Positions 1 to 11,200 of a stretch of 64,000 nt of DNA are shown in pieces. The notes under the pieces are model-generated. The model was not told the origin of the DNA and made no database searches. It was given only the letters and a program-made list of their open reading frames with translations. Each line of letters starts with the position of its first letter. Positions within the stretch are counted from its first letter, which is position 1. The DNA is from Rhizomys pruinosus (Eukaryota > Chordata > Mammalia > Rodentia > Spalacidae), in assembly GCA_009823505.1 (NCBI GenBank), contig VZQC01012273.1, forward strand, positions 1 to 64,000, given 5' to 3'. The translations under genes and the position numbers were made by a program.

Positions 1-589
1 AGCACTGGAGAAAAACAGGCTAGAAATAAGAATCAGAATTCACATGATGAGAAGGAAATTTAGATTAAAATGATTTGTAAATTCTTAGGCATATCTGAGG
101 AAAAATGGCAATAACTACTTGAACAGATGTTTATTTCATCAACTAAATGTTGAAAGGTACAAGGTTTCCTCAGTGAGTTATTGAGCCACTCAAGCAGGAA
201 GCTATAGCAGTTACTGAATTATACACCCACAAGAGGGTGTTTTCTGTTTCCCAGAACTTTATAAACTAATAATAATTTCCATTGGGGCTTACTAATGATT
301 TGTTTTGCAGCAGAATAAATGTAAAATTTGAAATAGACTCATTTCAGTATTCTGAAATTTTTTTCTGAAAATCTGTAGAAAGAAATACCTATAGTATTTT
401 AGTTCAGAAAAAAAAATTGTGACATCAAGACTTAAGTGACAAAGTACAGAAAACCTATCTAAAGTTCCGAGGCCAGCTGTGACACGCAGCTACAGAGTCC
501 TGAACGCATCAAGGACCAAGTTCCAAAGTTATCACAGGTCTAATTTCATCCAGATTTTATTTTTAAAAGATTTTCCTTTTTAACTTTAT
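1..589. other. AT-rich intergenic stretch, nothing recognised
   Basis: No open frame of substance, RNA gene or recognisable repeat is visible. Composition is AT-rich and CpG-poor, as expected for rodent non-coding DNA. Confidence 0.5.
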
Positions 590-969
590 TTATTTATTTA
601 TTTATTATTGTCTTTTTGAGATAAGAGCTCCCTGTCGCCCCAGCTGACCTGGAACTCACTATGTAGACCAGCCTGTCCTTGAACTCTCAGAGATCTACCT
701 GCCTCTGCCTCCCGAGTGCTGGGATTAAAAGCATGCACCACCATACCTGGTCCATTTATTGTTTTTATTTTATGTGTCTGAGTGTATTGGCTACATGTAC
801 ATAAGTTCACCTGTGCCATGCAATACCCATGGATGTCAGAGAGGGTGTTAGATCCCCTGAAACTGGAGTTATGGGTGATTGTTAGCCACTACGTGGATGC
901 TGGGAATCCAACCTGGGTCCTCTGCAAGAGCAGTGAGAGCTCTTAACCACCATGCCATCTTTCTAGTCC
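590..969 (-). repeat. B1 SINE followed by full B2 SINE, both minus
   Basis: At 590-750 a reverse-complement B1 shows the typical 'gagataagagctccctgt', 'tggaactcactatgtagacc' and 'gtgctgggattaaaagca' blocks behind a T-run. At 751-969 a reverse-complement B2 follows, from its AT-rich tail to the 'gagagctcttaaccacc' head (tRNA-derived B box region 'ggtcctctgcaagagcag'). The order in element orientation is B2 then B1, which suits insertion of B1 into the B2 A-tail. Confidence 0.9.
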
Positions 970-1135
970 AACTTTCCTTTTTTAATAAAAATTGTTCAAT
1001 GTTAAACTCCATTAGTACTTTTATAAAACAGGCAACAGTAAAGCATTTTCTTCTTTTACATCCTTCCCAAATATTGGACAAAGAACACCTAGTCCAAGTT
1101 TATGCACGGTCTATCTCTCTAAATAGCAGAGAAGT

Positions 1136-1268
1136 TTAGAGAGATGGCTCATTGGGTAAAGCACTTGCCATGCAACTGTGACACCAGGGTTCAGATCCCA
1201 GCACCCATATAAATACTGGGCTGGCATAGAGGCCCACCACTAATCCCTGCTTCAGGAAGCAGAGACAA
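1136..1268 (+). repeat. B3-like SINE fragment
   Basis: The 'gagagatggctcattgggta' head, then 'caccagggttcagatcccag' (B box) and 'ggcccaccactaatccctgc' match the B3 pattern (tRNA head plus a B1-like middle). It stops abruptly at the A-rich end of the neighbouring minus-strand B2. Confidence 0.65.
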
Positions 1269-1269
1269 A

Positions 1270-1488
1270 ATATATTATTATTTTTTTTATGTATATTAGT
1301 GTATTGACTGCAGCTGTAGTAGTGCACCCATGTCATGCAATGGCTGGGCAGGTCAGAAGAGGTTGGATGCTCTTGACTGGGTTATGGTGGTCAGTAGTTA
1401 GCTGTCCTGTGGGGTGCTGGGAACCAAACCCGGGTCCTCTGTGAGAGCAGCCAATGTTCTTAACCTGAACCATCTCTCCTCCAGCCCC
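1270..1488 (-). repeat. B2 SINE (left edge of duplicated segment, copy 1)
   Basis: Reverse-complement B2 ending in 'ctccagcccc'. The same element, with the same downstream sequence, recurs at 6736-6960. To the left of this B2 the two copies have unrelated flanks, so the duplication boundary lies in or just before this SINE. Confidence 0.85.
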
Positions 1489-2735
1489 AATGTTTGCTTT
1501 TCTTACTTTCTGTATTTTAAGGAAATGGCTTCCAAGCCTTTAAGAAAAGCCCGTCTGAATCTCTATAAAGATTTCCATACTTGTGAGAGGATCAGAGAAA
1601 GAATTCTCAAGTACTTCAGTTTTTCAAGAAAGAAGACTCTTTTGGCAACAGGGAAAACTTGTCGTTTCGCTTTGCTTTTTATCAAACAATTCCCTTTGAT
1701 CTCCCAGGACAGTCTGTAGACTGTCCTTGGCAAAGGTACGGTGACACGTGGGTGTTTGTGAACCTGCGCCACACCGGTCACGAAAAAGGCGTGCTATTTT
1801 AATTGCAGAAACGTCCTTGAAGGATCATTTCCGATTCTTACGCCGGTCATGCCCGGTCAGGAACGTACGTCCGGCTTTCAGGCTCTTCGGTAAAGTATCA
1901 TTCCCTTGGCGTGTATCACCCGAGCCAGGACCCGGGCGGGAACAGAGGGAGTCACGTCCTGAGCCTGTAGCAGCGCCGGGAGTTTCCCAAGGGAAGCCAA
2001 GTGCTGCGAGCCCGCCACAGGGAAGCGCTCGGGCGGTGGCAGCCGGCCCAGCCACCCGCCCCTCCGGGAGCGCGTGGGCCGGTCCAGGCTGGTCCAGCGC
2101 ATCCCCTCCGCCTTCCCGCCCTGCCTCCGCGCCGGAACTGCGTCCCCAAATCGGGTCATCCCGGGCGGAGGAAAACAGTAGTCCCTCACCTAGCCCTCGA
2201 CTCCGCAGGGTGCAAAACGGCTTCCCCGGTCTCCCGGGCGACCGCGCTGCACGTTGGTCTGACGTCAGGGCGCAGTGACGTCATGGCCCACGCCTCTCGC
2301 CAACGCGGAAGCGGAGCCTCCTTTGCATCACCTGCGGCCCGGGTGCAAGCCGGGCGGAAGCGGGGGCAGGTGGGGGGGTCGGAGGAAAGGGCGGATTTGC
2401 GCACAAGGCTGTGACGAGGAGGGAAGGGAACCACAGAGCGGGGACGGCGGTCTGGAGTCCTGGCTGCTGAGGCGGTGGATGGGTGGTGCGGGAGTGGCGA
2501 GGCCTGCTCGGGGGTGGGGGCCGACTCCCACTTCTCACCCTGCGCCTGGACCTTGCCACAAGGAGCCGAGAGAGGGCGAAAAAAAGATGCTGAGAGATGA
2601 CCTAGGGTTAGAGCGCCAACTCTCTTGCAGAGGACCCGGGTTCGATCTGGCGCTGAGAACCGTCTTTAACTAGAGTTCCAGGGAATCCGACACCCTCTTC
2701 TGACCTCCGCGAATTTGCACGACGCGGGTGCATCA
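1489..2735. repeat. Duplicated segment, copy 1 (CpG island plus B2)
   Basis: This segment matches 6961-8195 almost base for base. The differences I see are nearly all single-base indels, mostly missing bases here: 'ttacgccggtcat' versus 'ttactgccgggtcat', 'gagccagg' versus 'gagcgcagg'. The offset grows from 5472 at the start to 5490 at the end, so this copy is about 18 bases shorter. That error pattern looks like long-read consensus error between two assemblies of one locus rather than evolutionary divergence. Confidence 0.9.
1740..2580. promoter_or_regulatory. CpG island with two full CRE sites (copy 1)
   Basis: A GC- and CpG-rich block stands out from CpG-poor surroundings. It contains two perfect TGACGTCA cyclic-AMP response elements at 2260-2267 and 2276-2283, 16 bp apart start to start. 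ETS-like 'gcggaagcgg' motifs follow, one just downstream and one near 2355. No canonical TATA box is seen near the CREs. The arrangement fits a CpG-island promoter of a CREB/ATF-responsive gene, but no exon of a known gene could be recognised on either strand. Open frames here are GC-driven and are disrupted by indels between the two copies. Confidence 0.75.
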
Positions 2736-2757
2736 TCACAAAAAAAAAAAAAAAGTT
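2585..2757 (+). repeat. B2 SINE (3' truncated, copy 1)
   Basis: Head 'gagagatgacctagggttag', B box 'acccgggttcgatctgg' and the 3' block 'ctcttctgacctccgcg' end in a poly(A). Small deletions against other B2 copies suggest base-level consensus error. Confidence 0.85.
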
Positions 2758-3285
2758 CTGTAGGGGTCATGGATGTATGGGGAAGCTTTTTTCTCAGTCG
2801 TTCTAGGAGAGGGCAGATTATGGGAAAAGCCTAGTAGAACGTCATTCTGATCCAAAGATGAAGGGCTTAATTCAGAATGTATTTGTAGACATACTACTCC
2901 ACACTTTAGGATGGAAGGCCTTGGGTCTTACACACTGACTTCCCTCATACATTCATTCATAAAATAAATACTGTTGACAAGCAACTAGAATGAGATAATG
3001 CTCAGGAACTAATCCAGGCCATTGATTAGTGAGTGACTAGAGAGTCCGGATGTGGTCCAAAGTGCTGTTTTCCAAGAACTAAAGAAAACACGATTTCCAT
3101 GGGAAAAAAAAAAAAAAAAGTAGTTACTCTTAAGAAAGTTTGAGTAAATGTGCAGAAAATGACCTGAGAGAGGTGACCAGGGGATACAGATATAGGAGCT
3201 GGTACAGTAGTCAAACTGGAATTGATAATTATTATTGGAATGACACCTTTCTGAACTTACCTGAATCATAAAAAGTAAATGGCTA
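2758..3285. other. Unique sequence, template of the noisy copy at 8.2-9.4 kb
   Basis: No gene or young repeat is seen. Anchor words such as 'tagaacgtcattctga' (near 2835) and 'ccggatgtg' (near 3045) reappear in the same order near 8500 and 8622. Confidence 0.6.
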
Positions 3286-3286
3286 A

Positions 3287-3435
3287 AGCCGCGGCGTGGT
3301 GGTGCACGAGCGTCTTTTAATCCTCCACTTGGGAGCAGAGGCAGGTGGATCTTTTGTGGAGGACCTGCTCTGGTCTACAGAGTGAGACAAGCTGGGGCTA
3401 CAGGGAGACCTGTCTCGAAAAGGCCAAAAAAAAAG
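3287..3435 (+). repeat. B1 SINE
   Basis: A full-length B1 runs from 'gcgtggtggtgcac' through 'ggtctacagagtgaga' to 'gtctcgaaaaggccaaaaaa'. Weak direct repeats flank it ('agtaaatgg' / 'agtatgg'). Confidence 0.9.
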
Positions 3436-3735
3436 TATGGTTAATACAAAATCCAGCAACCATTGTCTATCATCAAGGAACTGGCATTGTGTACTGTACA
3501 TGGTTGCAGGTATTAGGACTATGAACAGTAGACTTAAACCAGCATCACCACATATAGGTAAATAATAGATTCCAAATAAATAAATAACCAGGGCTTTGCA
3601 ATCCCTGGTGATGGGAATTTTCATTCCTTTATAACATCCTGTGACCACTGAATATCCATCATTGGTCAAACCCTTATATAGTATTAGCAATGATGGTATT
3701 TACAACTACTTAGTATATATAAAAAAGAAAGGCAA

Positions 3736-4054
3736 GTACTAGAGAAATGGCTGCAAGTTAGAGAGCACTTGCTCCTCTGCAGGGACCAAGTTTGGTCCCA
3801 GCACCACTTGGCAGATAACACCCTTCTATAACTCCAGTTTATGGGATCTATGCCCTCTTCCTCCATGGGCACCAGGCACTATGTGGTGCACGTACATACA
3901 TTTGGGCAAAACACTCTTACAGGAAGAGAAGAGATTATGCTTTGAAGAACACACCACACCTTTAATCCCGCACTTAGGGGCGGAGGCAGGCAAATCTCTG
4001 AATGTGAGGCCAACCAGGTTTACATAGCCAGCTCTTCTCAAAAAAAAAAAAAAA
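3736..4054 (+). repeat. Divergent B2-like SINE followed by B1 fragment
   Basis: At 3736-3900 a decayed B2 shows 'tagagaaatggctgcaag', 'cagggaccaagtttggtcc' and 'ctatgccctcttcc'. At 3945-4054 a B1 fragment starts at 'ccacacctttaatcccgc' and ends in a poly(A). Confidence 0.75.
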
Positions 4055-4286
4055 CCCTGTCCAAAAAAACAAAAGAAAGAACAACTCTTTGAAAATGGGG
4101 TGATACTCAGCTGAAAGGCTAATTTACTGTCATCCGGCTGCTCTTCATCTACACATCACATTGAGTCATATTTCCTTGCCACTGTAATTTCCCTTAGATC
4201 TTTGCTGTCCAATATGGTGTCTTCATGAGATTATTTCAGATGAACTTTAGTAATTCCATTGCTGTTTGGACTAGGACTAGCACACA

Positions 4287-4552
4287 TTTTTTTTTTTTTT
4301 TTTTTTTTTTTGTTTTTTTTGGAGACAGGGTCCCTATAGCCTCAGTTGCCTGGAACTCCTCTGTAAGACCAGGCTGGCCTTGAACTCACAGTAGATCTGC
4401 CTGCCTGCTCTCCTGAGTGCTAGGATTAAAGGCAAGCACCAACATGCCCAGCTTAAAGACGGTTCTTAGCTGCCATGTTGGGGCTGGATTGAACCCGGTC
4501 CTCTGCAAAGAGCAGTCAGTGCTCTTAACTGTTGAGCCATCTCCCCAGCCCC
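4287..4552 (-). repeat. B2-B1 composite SINE, copy A
   Basis: Read on the minus strand, a B2 head (about 100 bp, 'ggggctggg..gagatggctc' type) runs to 'ctaagaaccgtctttaa' and continues directly as a full B1 ending in a long A-run (T-run at 4287). No B2 3' half follows the B1. Degenerate direct repeats bracket the whole unit ('actagcacacattt' before the T-run, 'acgagccacattt' after 4552), as expected if it inserted as one element. The junction is shared with the copies at 27172-27425 and 32597-32873. Confidence 0.85.
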
Positions 4553-4800
4553 AACGAGCCACATTTCAAGCATTCTCTTGTCACCTGTAGTTACATGTAA
4601 AAGCACACAAACAATATTTTCATCACCGTAGAAAATTCAGTTGGACATTGGTAAACCCAGTAAGAATTTCAAAGGAAAAGAGAGTTGACCATGTATTTTC
4701 AAGGATAGCAATAAATAGTGTACCTTTTGATGAAGATAGTGCAGGTTGAAATATGACTGGTGAGCACTTAATAAGCTGTTAAAAAAATAAGATAGCCCAG
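4553..4800. other. Unique spacer, template of noisy copy near 12.4-12.9 kb
   Basis: No gene is seen. The word 'ttgaaatatgactggtg' at 4746 recurs near 12875, followed in both places by 'aataagctgt'. Confidence 0.6.
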
Positions 4801-5018
4801 GGGCTGGAGGATGGCCCTAGGCGGTTAAGAGCACCACTGCTTTTGCAGAGGACCCGAGTTCGATCCCCAGCACCCACAGGTGGCGAGAACCTCTTTAACT
4901 CACAGGTATGTAAGTGCATTGCACAATTGCATGACACAGGAGCACAAAACTACATGCAGACAGTAATTCATCATACACAAAAAAATAAAATAAATTTTAA
5001 AAAATTAAAAAAAAATAA
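4801..5018 (+). repeat. B2 SINE
   Basis: A full B2 has head 'ggggctggaggatggcccta', B box 'acccgagttcgatcccc', and tail 'catgcagacagtaattcatc' then A/T-rich. The sequence 'aagatagcc(c)c' on both sides (4790 and 5016) is a likely target-site duplication. Confidence 0.9.
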
Positions 5019-5265
5019 GATAGCCCCAAAGGCTGTCCTGTTTTGGCATTTTGTCTTGGGTCTCTATTGATCTGTTTCCTCCCGCGTCTCTTTTCAAATA
5101 TTACTCTTAACCTGCCATCCTTACTTCACCTTTTACTGCCCATTCTACAACTGGAAATATTTTCATCATGGGTGTATTGAACAAAATTTGTGTTAGTGTG
5201 TTCTTTTGTTGTTCTTTTGATGACTTAATTTTATTTGGGGGGAGGTGGAATGTGCCGCGTAGTAT

Positions 5266-5266
5266 N
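5266..5266. other. Single N, probable contig join
   Basis: One ambiguous base stands in otherwise unique sequence. The clean template of the first half of the noisy block stops being traceable at about this point, so I suspect two contigs were butted here with a one-base spacer. Confidence 0.5.
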
Positions 5267-6055
5267 CAAGGGAATCTCTCAGAGAAAGGTGGGGAGCTGG
5301 ACTAGCTGAACTGGCAAGCTCTGGGTTCAAGAGAGAGGCTTGAAGGTGGAGCATAATCAAAGACATCTGAACACACACACATGCCCATGCATACACAGGA
5401 GTGTGCACGAACTCACATACACACATGCATGCATGCATACCTCCCCATCTCCCCACACACACACACACAAAGAGTAGAGGATAACAGGGCCAGGATGGTA
5501 AAGTGGGGTGGTACAGCACATTCAGGTGACAGAAACACAAACTGCACAGCAGGGAAGTAAGCCCATGACCTAGAAACAAGGGTAATCAAAGAATCAGGAA
5601 AGGATGGCATCTATCTTCCAGGTGGGGGTGGGAAGTTAGTGAGGGCGTCCTAAGGTAGTTTGTATTTGGTCAGGACAAGGAGAGGAGGAGATAAAAATAG
5701 AGGTATTGTTTTTGTAAACTACGCAAGCACTGGTGGAGGAAAGATTCCTCATCCCCGTTAGCCCAAACATTCCTCATTTCATAAAGTTGCTAATTAAAAC
5801 AAATATCTAATGAGCTGTCTTCCCACATAAGACATAAGACAATGTATGAGTTTGGTCATAGTTAACTGAGGTCAACCATGGGAGTGAAGTTTATGTTGAC
5901 AGGGGCTCAAGTGACCAGGAACATAATCTGATGTTTGGCTTGCTGTTCCGGTGATTGTGGCAAGACACCAGAAGGCTCACTGCCCTCAATTATACCATTT
6001 TGCAGTAAACTGAAATAACATATTCAGCTCCACAAGGAGTGGTTCCGGCTTTTTT
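5267..6055. other. Spacer with decayed SINE and short CA tracts
   Basis: An 'acacacacacatg' tract near 5370 and CA repeats at 5452-5470 sit downstream of 'gttcaagagagaggc', which resembles the 3' half of an old B3/B2 SINE. The rest (5560-6055) shows no gene or repeat I recognise. Confidence 0.4.
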
Positions 6056-6057
6056 AT

Positions 6058-6206
6058 AGCCAGGTGTGGTGGCGCACGCCTTTAATCCTAGCACTCGGGA
6101 GGCAGAGACAGGGGGATCTTTGTGAGTTCAAGGCCAGCCTGGTCTACAGAGCAAGTTTCAGGACAGCTGGGGCTACAAAAAGACAAAAAAAAAAAAAAAA
6201 AAAAAT
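6058..6206 (+). repeat. B1 SINE
   Basis: Full-length B1 from 'gccaggtgtggtggcgcacg' to 'ctacaaaaagac' and a poly(A). Its 'gcacgcctttaatcctagca' block is almost consensus, so the copy is young. Confidence 0.95.
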
Positions 6207-6735
6207 TCAATTTTTTTTTTTTCTAAAATTGTCAACTAAATCTTTTAAAGTATCCTCCATGAAAGTGTTTCAGAGCATGAATCTGAACAGTGGCATAAAC
6301 AGAAGGTGGCAGTGGGACAGACAGCTCCTGATTAGTACCTACGCTCTACTCCAAGTTCGGCCTGACTGTAGTGACCTAATTGGCAGGTTCTATGAAGGAC
6401 CAATTAAAAACATCCTGCTAAAATAAAAATTCTCCAAAATATGGGGGGGGGGAAGCATTTAATTGGACTTTGATACACATCACAGCAGATCTGGTAACAA
6501 GATTAGAAATTCCATTTTTTATACATCCAGTAGAAAATGTATGTGTCAAGAATGTTAGCAATTTGTCATATACAGAGGTCTTTAACATCCTTTGCATATA
6601 GTATTTTATGACCATCTTAAAGTGGAGCAGCAATCGGTGGTAGCTAACTGTTCTGCGAAGCCGAGCTTGTGAGTGGTTACAAATAGGTGTCACAAGGTGA
6701 CAGGAAATACAGGCACTAACTTCCTTATATTTGCT
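6207..6735. other. Unique intergenic stretch
   Basis: No recognisable gene or repeat. This is the left flank of the second island copy and does not resemble the left flank (1-1269) of the first copy. Confidence 0.5.
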
Positions 6736-6960
6736 TTTTTTTAAATATATTTTATTTATTTTATGTATATTAGTGTATTACTGCATGTATGTAAGTGCAC
6801 CCATGTCATGCAATGGCTGGGCATGTCAGAAGAGGGCGTTGGATGCCCTGGTACTGGGGTAATGGTCCACTGTTAGCTGCCTGTGGGTGCTGGGAACCAA
6901 ACCCGGGTCCTCTGTGAGAGCAGCCAATGGTCTTAACCACTGAACCATCTCTCCAGCCCC
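6736..6960 (-). repeat. B2 SINE (left edge of duplicated segment, copy 2)
   Basis: Counterpart of the B2 at 1270-1488, but closer to a normal B2 in length: it keeps 'catgtatgtaagtgcaccca' where copy 1 is garbled. Confidence 0.9.
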
Positions 6961-8195
6961 AATGTTTGCTTTTCTTACTTTCTGTATTTTAAGGAAATGG
7001 CTTCCAAGCCTTTAAGAAAAGCCCGTCTGAATCTCTATAAAGATTTCCATACTTGTGAGAGGATCAGAGAAAGAATTCTCAAGTACTTCAGTTTTTCAAG
7101 AAAGAAGACTCTTTTGGCAACAGGGAAAACTTGTCGTTTCGCTTTGCTTTTTATCAAACAATTCCCTTTGATCTCCCAGGACAGTCTGTAGACTGTCCTT
7201 GGCAAAGGTACGGTGACACGTGGGTGTTTGTGAACCTGCGCCACACCGGTCACGAAAAAGGCGTGCTATTTTAATTGCAGAAACGTCCTTGAAGGATCAT
7301 TTCCGATTCTTACTGCCGGGTCATGCCCGGTCAGGAACGTACGTCCGGCTTTCAGGCTCTTCGGTAAAGTATCATTCCCTTGGCGTGTATCACCCGAGCG
7401 CAGGACCCGGGCGGGAACAGAGGGAGTCACGTCCTGAGCCTGTAGCAGCGCCGGGAGTTTCCCAAGGGAAGCCAAGTGCTGCGAGCCCGCCACAGGGAAG
7501 CGCTCGGGCGGTGGCAGCCGGCCCAGCCACCCGCCCCTCCGGGAGCGCGTGGGCCGGTCCAGGCTGGTCCACGCGCATCCCCTCCGCCTTCCCGCCCTCG
7601 CCTCCGCGCCGGAACTGCGTCCCCAAATCGGGTCATCCCGGGCGGAGGAAAACAGTAGTCCCTCACCTAGCCCTCGACTCCGCAGGGTGCAAAACGGCTT
7701 CCCCGGTCTCCCGGGCGACCGCGCTGCACGTTGGTCTGACGTCAGGGCGCAGTGACGTCATGGCCCACGCCTCTCGCCAACGCGGAAGCGGAGCCTCCTT
7801 TGCATCACCTGCGGCCCGGGTGCAAGCCGGGCGGAAGCGGGGTGCAGGTGGCGGGGGTCGGAGGAAAGGGCGGATTTGCGCACAAGGCTGTGACGAGGAG
7901 GGAAGGGAACCACAGAGCGGGGACGGCGGTCTGGAGTCCTGGCTGCTGAGGCGGTGGATGGGTGGTGCGGGAGTGGGCGAGGCCTGCTCAGGGGGTGGGG
8001 GCCGACTCCCACTTCTCACCCTGCGCCTGGACCTTCCGCCACAAGGAGCCGAGGAGAGGGCGAAAAAAAAGATGCTGGAGAGATGACCTAGCGGTTAAGA
8101 GCGCCAACTGCTCTTGCAGAGGACCCGGGTTCGATCTGCGGCTGAGAACCGTCTTTAACTCCAGTTCCAGGGGAATCCGACACCCTCTTCTGCAT
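6961..8195. repeat. Duplicated segment, copy 2
   Basis: Near-identical to 1489-2735. It carries more bases at almost every indel difference, and its B2 portion reads closer to the family consensus, so this copy is probably the better base-level sequence. Quality collapses just after 8190, inside the B2 3' half ('cttctgcatcctcgacc' instead of 'cttctgacctccgcgg'). Confidence 0.9.
7212..8060. promoter_or_regulatory. CpG island with two full CRE sites (copy 2)
   Basis: Same island as at 1740-2580, with TGACGTCA at 7737-7744 and 7753-7760. A 64-codon frame upstream (6997-7191, +) is identical in both copies. It starts inside the unique flank of the island and has no family I recognise; I do not call it a gene. 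Confidence 0.75.
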
Positions 8196-8214
8196 CCTCG
8201 ACCATTTTGCACGC

Positions 8215-11200
8215 GAACGCGTGCGCTCCCTGGACGATTATTGACTAGCTCAGCTTACACTAAAAAAAAAGGTTAATAAGACAGAACCAAGGAATTAGAC
8301 CCGGATCCAAGCACAGACTCGACTCAGAAGAATAGATGAAGGTTCACTGTGCAGCGTCATCCACTGCTGTGCTCCATGGTGTGCCTAGACATAAGCCGTG
8401 TGTGTATTACTACTCTCGGAGAATCGTAAAGTAATGGGCGGTCAGGTTGGCAGGGCAGAGAGTTTAATTGTAAAGGGCCTAACCGATATAAGCGGCGTAT
8501 AGAACGTCATTCTGAGTCGCGATAAGACTTTAAGCGGCTAAATTACAAGAATTAGAGTACTTTGCTAGGACATCATATCTCACTTGATTACACTTGAACT
8601 TTGAACATACCAACTCCCCTCGACCGGATGTGAAGACCAGTTTGTGTGGGTATTGGGCCAAAAAATCTGGTTGTGCCAAGAAAGTAGTTATATGGAAGGA
8701 GCCTTGATGAAGGGTGCTTGTACTAATAAATTATCACCTATTAGCCTCCAAAACACTGAAATGTGTACAAAAAACCTCAATCACGAGTGTCATGAGAAAC
8801 ATTAAATGCAAGAATAGACAGAAATTACATGGGCAGAAATGCGATATCTGGGTAGTGGTTGACTAAGGCATGACGTAGTGAATGAGGGAAGTGGATGCTG
8901 CGGAAGAGAGAAGGAGGCTAAATATTCCAGCGCCTGAACTTGAATTGGAAAATGAAATACGTGTGCAACAAGCATCAAGTTAGAAACAATAGTAACAGAG
9001 AATTAAATCCAAAGACTATAGATTAGCGTAAACACAAAAGTGCTGTTATCTCCAAGGAGTATGGTACAGATCATTTTTTTCTTAATAGTTTAAAACGACG
9101 CTCTTTTGATTGTATACCTCAAGGGGTCGTCCGACCTATAAGTCACCAACTAGACATTAGAAGAGGACATACAGAGACATATAGAGTAAACCAGGATGGC
9201 CCAATATGAACTCCAAAGAAGAAAATCCACCTTGCCCAGTCTTAGGTTACTCTTAAGGATAGCCTACCACCAAGTTGTATTGTTACAAAGGTGTGACAAC
9301 CATGTGCACCAGAACATCCTGGTGAACAAAACTGAAAATAGAGAAAAGATAGAAAGCAAGGAGAAAAGAAATACAAGAAAAAATATAGGAGAAGATTTCT
9401 TGCATTGAGCTTACCTCGCTAGTGAACTAACTGTGATATGACTAAAACTATTATTTACTCTCACCTAGAGAGCCCAACATGAATGAAGACTCGTCTCTGA
9501 GACATTACCTCATAGCTCACCGCAAGTGTCAGTTAAAATCCTAAAAGCGAATATATTGGTAGAGAGGAAAATGCACATAATATGACAACCTCTGTTGGGT
9601 TGCTGCCGCTAGTTGGCACGTTAACACGAGCTCTATTCTGAATAATGTAATAACTTAAACCACTACCACTCAATTTGGGAGAAGCGTCAGACAGCGCATA
9701 TGTGGTGGAATCTGTTTGTCGACAGTAATAGCCAAAGCTGGAGCGCTAAGGTCATATACTCGATGTCTGGTAGCAGACAACAGGCGCTGGGGTTCGTATC
9801 AGAGGTGTATGTAGCACTTTCAGTACGACAAAGAAGCAAAGATCCAAAAAGTACATAAACATGACAGTGTTGATGACTATCATCAGATAAACTAATACAT
9901 CAGCAACACGAAATTAGATCTGAATGCAAATCAACGCCCTAACTTAAGAAGGCGCATTGATTGGTTACTCCATTCTCGTACAATGATAATTCCCAGTAAA
10001 CATGTATGCGAATATACGTCAGCAGTAATAGGAGTCCTGAGGACCCCGAAAACGTACTAAGACTTTCCTAACTTTAATTGGAACAGCTGTAGACTTGCAT
10101 GAACTGAGCCGAGCTAAGACTCTATACTTGACATCACTACAAAAGGTCACCAGATATTTAATTTAGAATTCTCCAATTCCTATTTAATCTAGAATTTATA
10201 AAGGTAACCAGGAGCTGCCTATCTCTCTCCCGACACTCCCATTCCCCGCCGCCCGATGGAAGCGTATTAGTGGAGGTAGATTTCCTCAGTGTACCGCTAA
10301 TCTCAAATGAAACATTACCTGATTGTGAACGCTCTCCTGAAAAGTGCAAAAAATCGCATTCCATGGGCTCCCGGTTTCTTGTCCGTGTCTAATGATGCCC
10401 CAGTTACATCATATTTCATGAAGACCATAGGATTTTAGCAAGTGGACGATAGAGCCTAAAATGTTACCACGTACTACTTTAGTATTATGAAATCATAGAA
10501 ACTTACCAAAGCCCAAACTTAGCCAATAAATCTAACTTCTATCATAAGAAAGAAACCATGGCTCAGCCGGATGATAGGTTATTAGAAGAGCCTTACTTGC
10601 AACGTTTTTTCAGGCGGACCTCCCTCAATCGTGCTGTGGTTTGAAAAGATAAATATGATCACTCTCTAGTTTAGACACATAGACAACTTGAGCACACTGG
10701 ATCCAACCTAACACCCAAAAAAACCATAATCTACTAGAGTCTCCAAGTGATCGCGGTGAGGTAAAAGGAAGAATACCTCTAATAGGCACCTCGTGTCCTC
10801 ATACATGTACTGTTTTAATTCTGATGGGTCTGTTGTCCGGCGAAACTATGGAGTCTGGCTTTGTTTTTAGGCATTTCTGGCGAATGGAGGACGAAAAGAG
10901 ACAGTTTCATTATATATTGTGCCCGATACAGTCGTTCAATGCGTGACATACATTTGGACGGGTGACTAAATCACGTTACATTTTACGAGTGTACGAATGA
11001 ACGAGGCACAATGAACTAACGAAGAAAAGGTCATGCTAGACCTAGTAGCTACAGCGAACGAGCACCACACGCAGTAGGTATCATCCTCTCCATTGTTAGC
11101 AGCGTATGAGGAGGCTAGCTAGGCAGGCAAAATACTCGTTGCTGCAAAGCGTGCAAATAGTGAGGGTAAGCCATACATATACCATGACGCTCGTGTCTGC

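Noticed and set aside
1748..2278. A 176-codon plus-strand frame in the first island copy
   Set aside because: Same reason: the frame is not kept between the two near-identical copies and runs over the CRE sites.
4287..4552. Composite SINE copy A as a simple B1 insertion into a B2
   Set aside because: The B2 3' half is missing on the far side, and the same junction recurs at two other loci.
7220..8086. A 288-codon plus-strand open frame across the CpG island
   Set aside because: It exists only in one of the two island copies because single-base indels shift the frame in the other. It is G/A/R/P-rich as any GC-rich frame would be, and matches no family I know.
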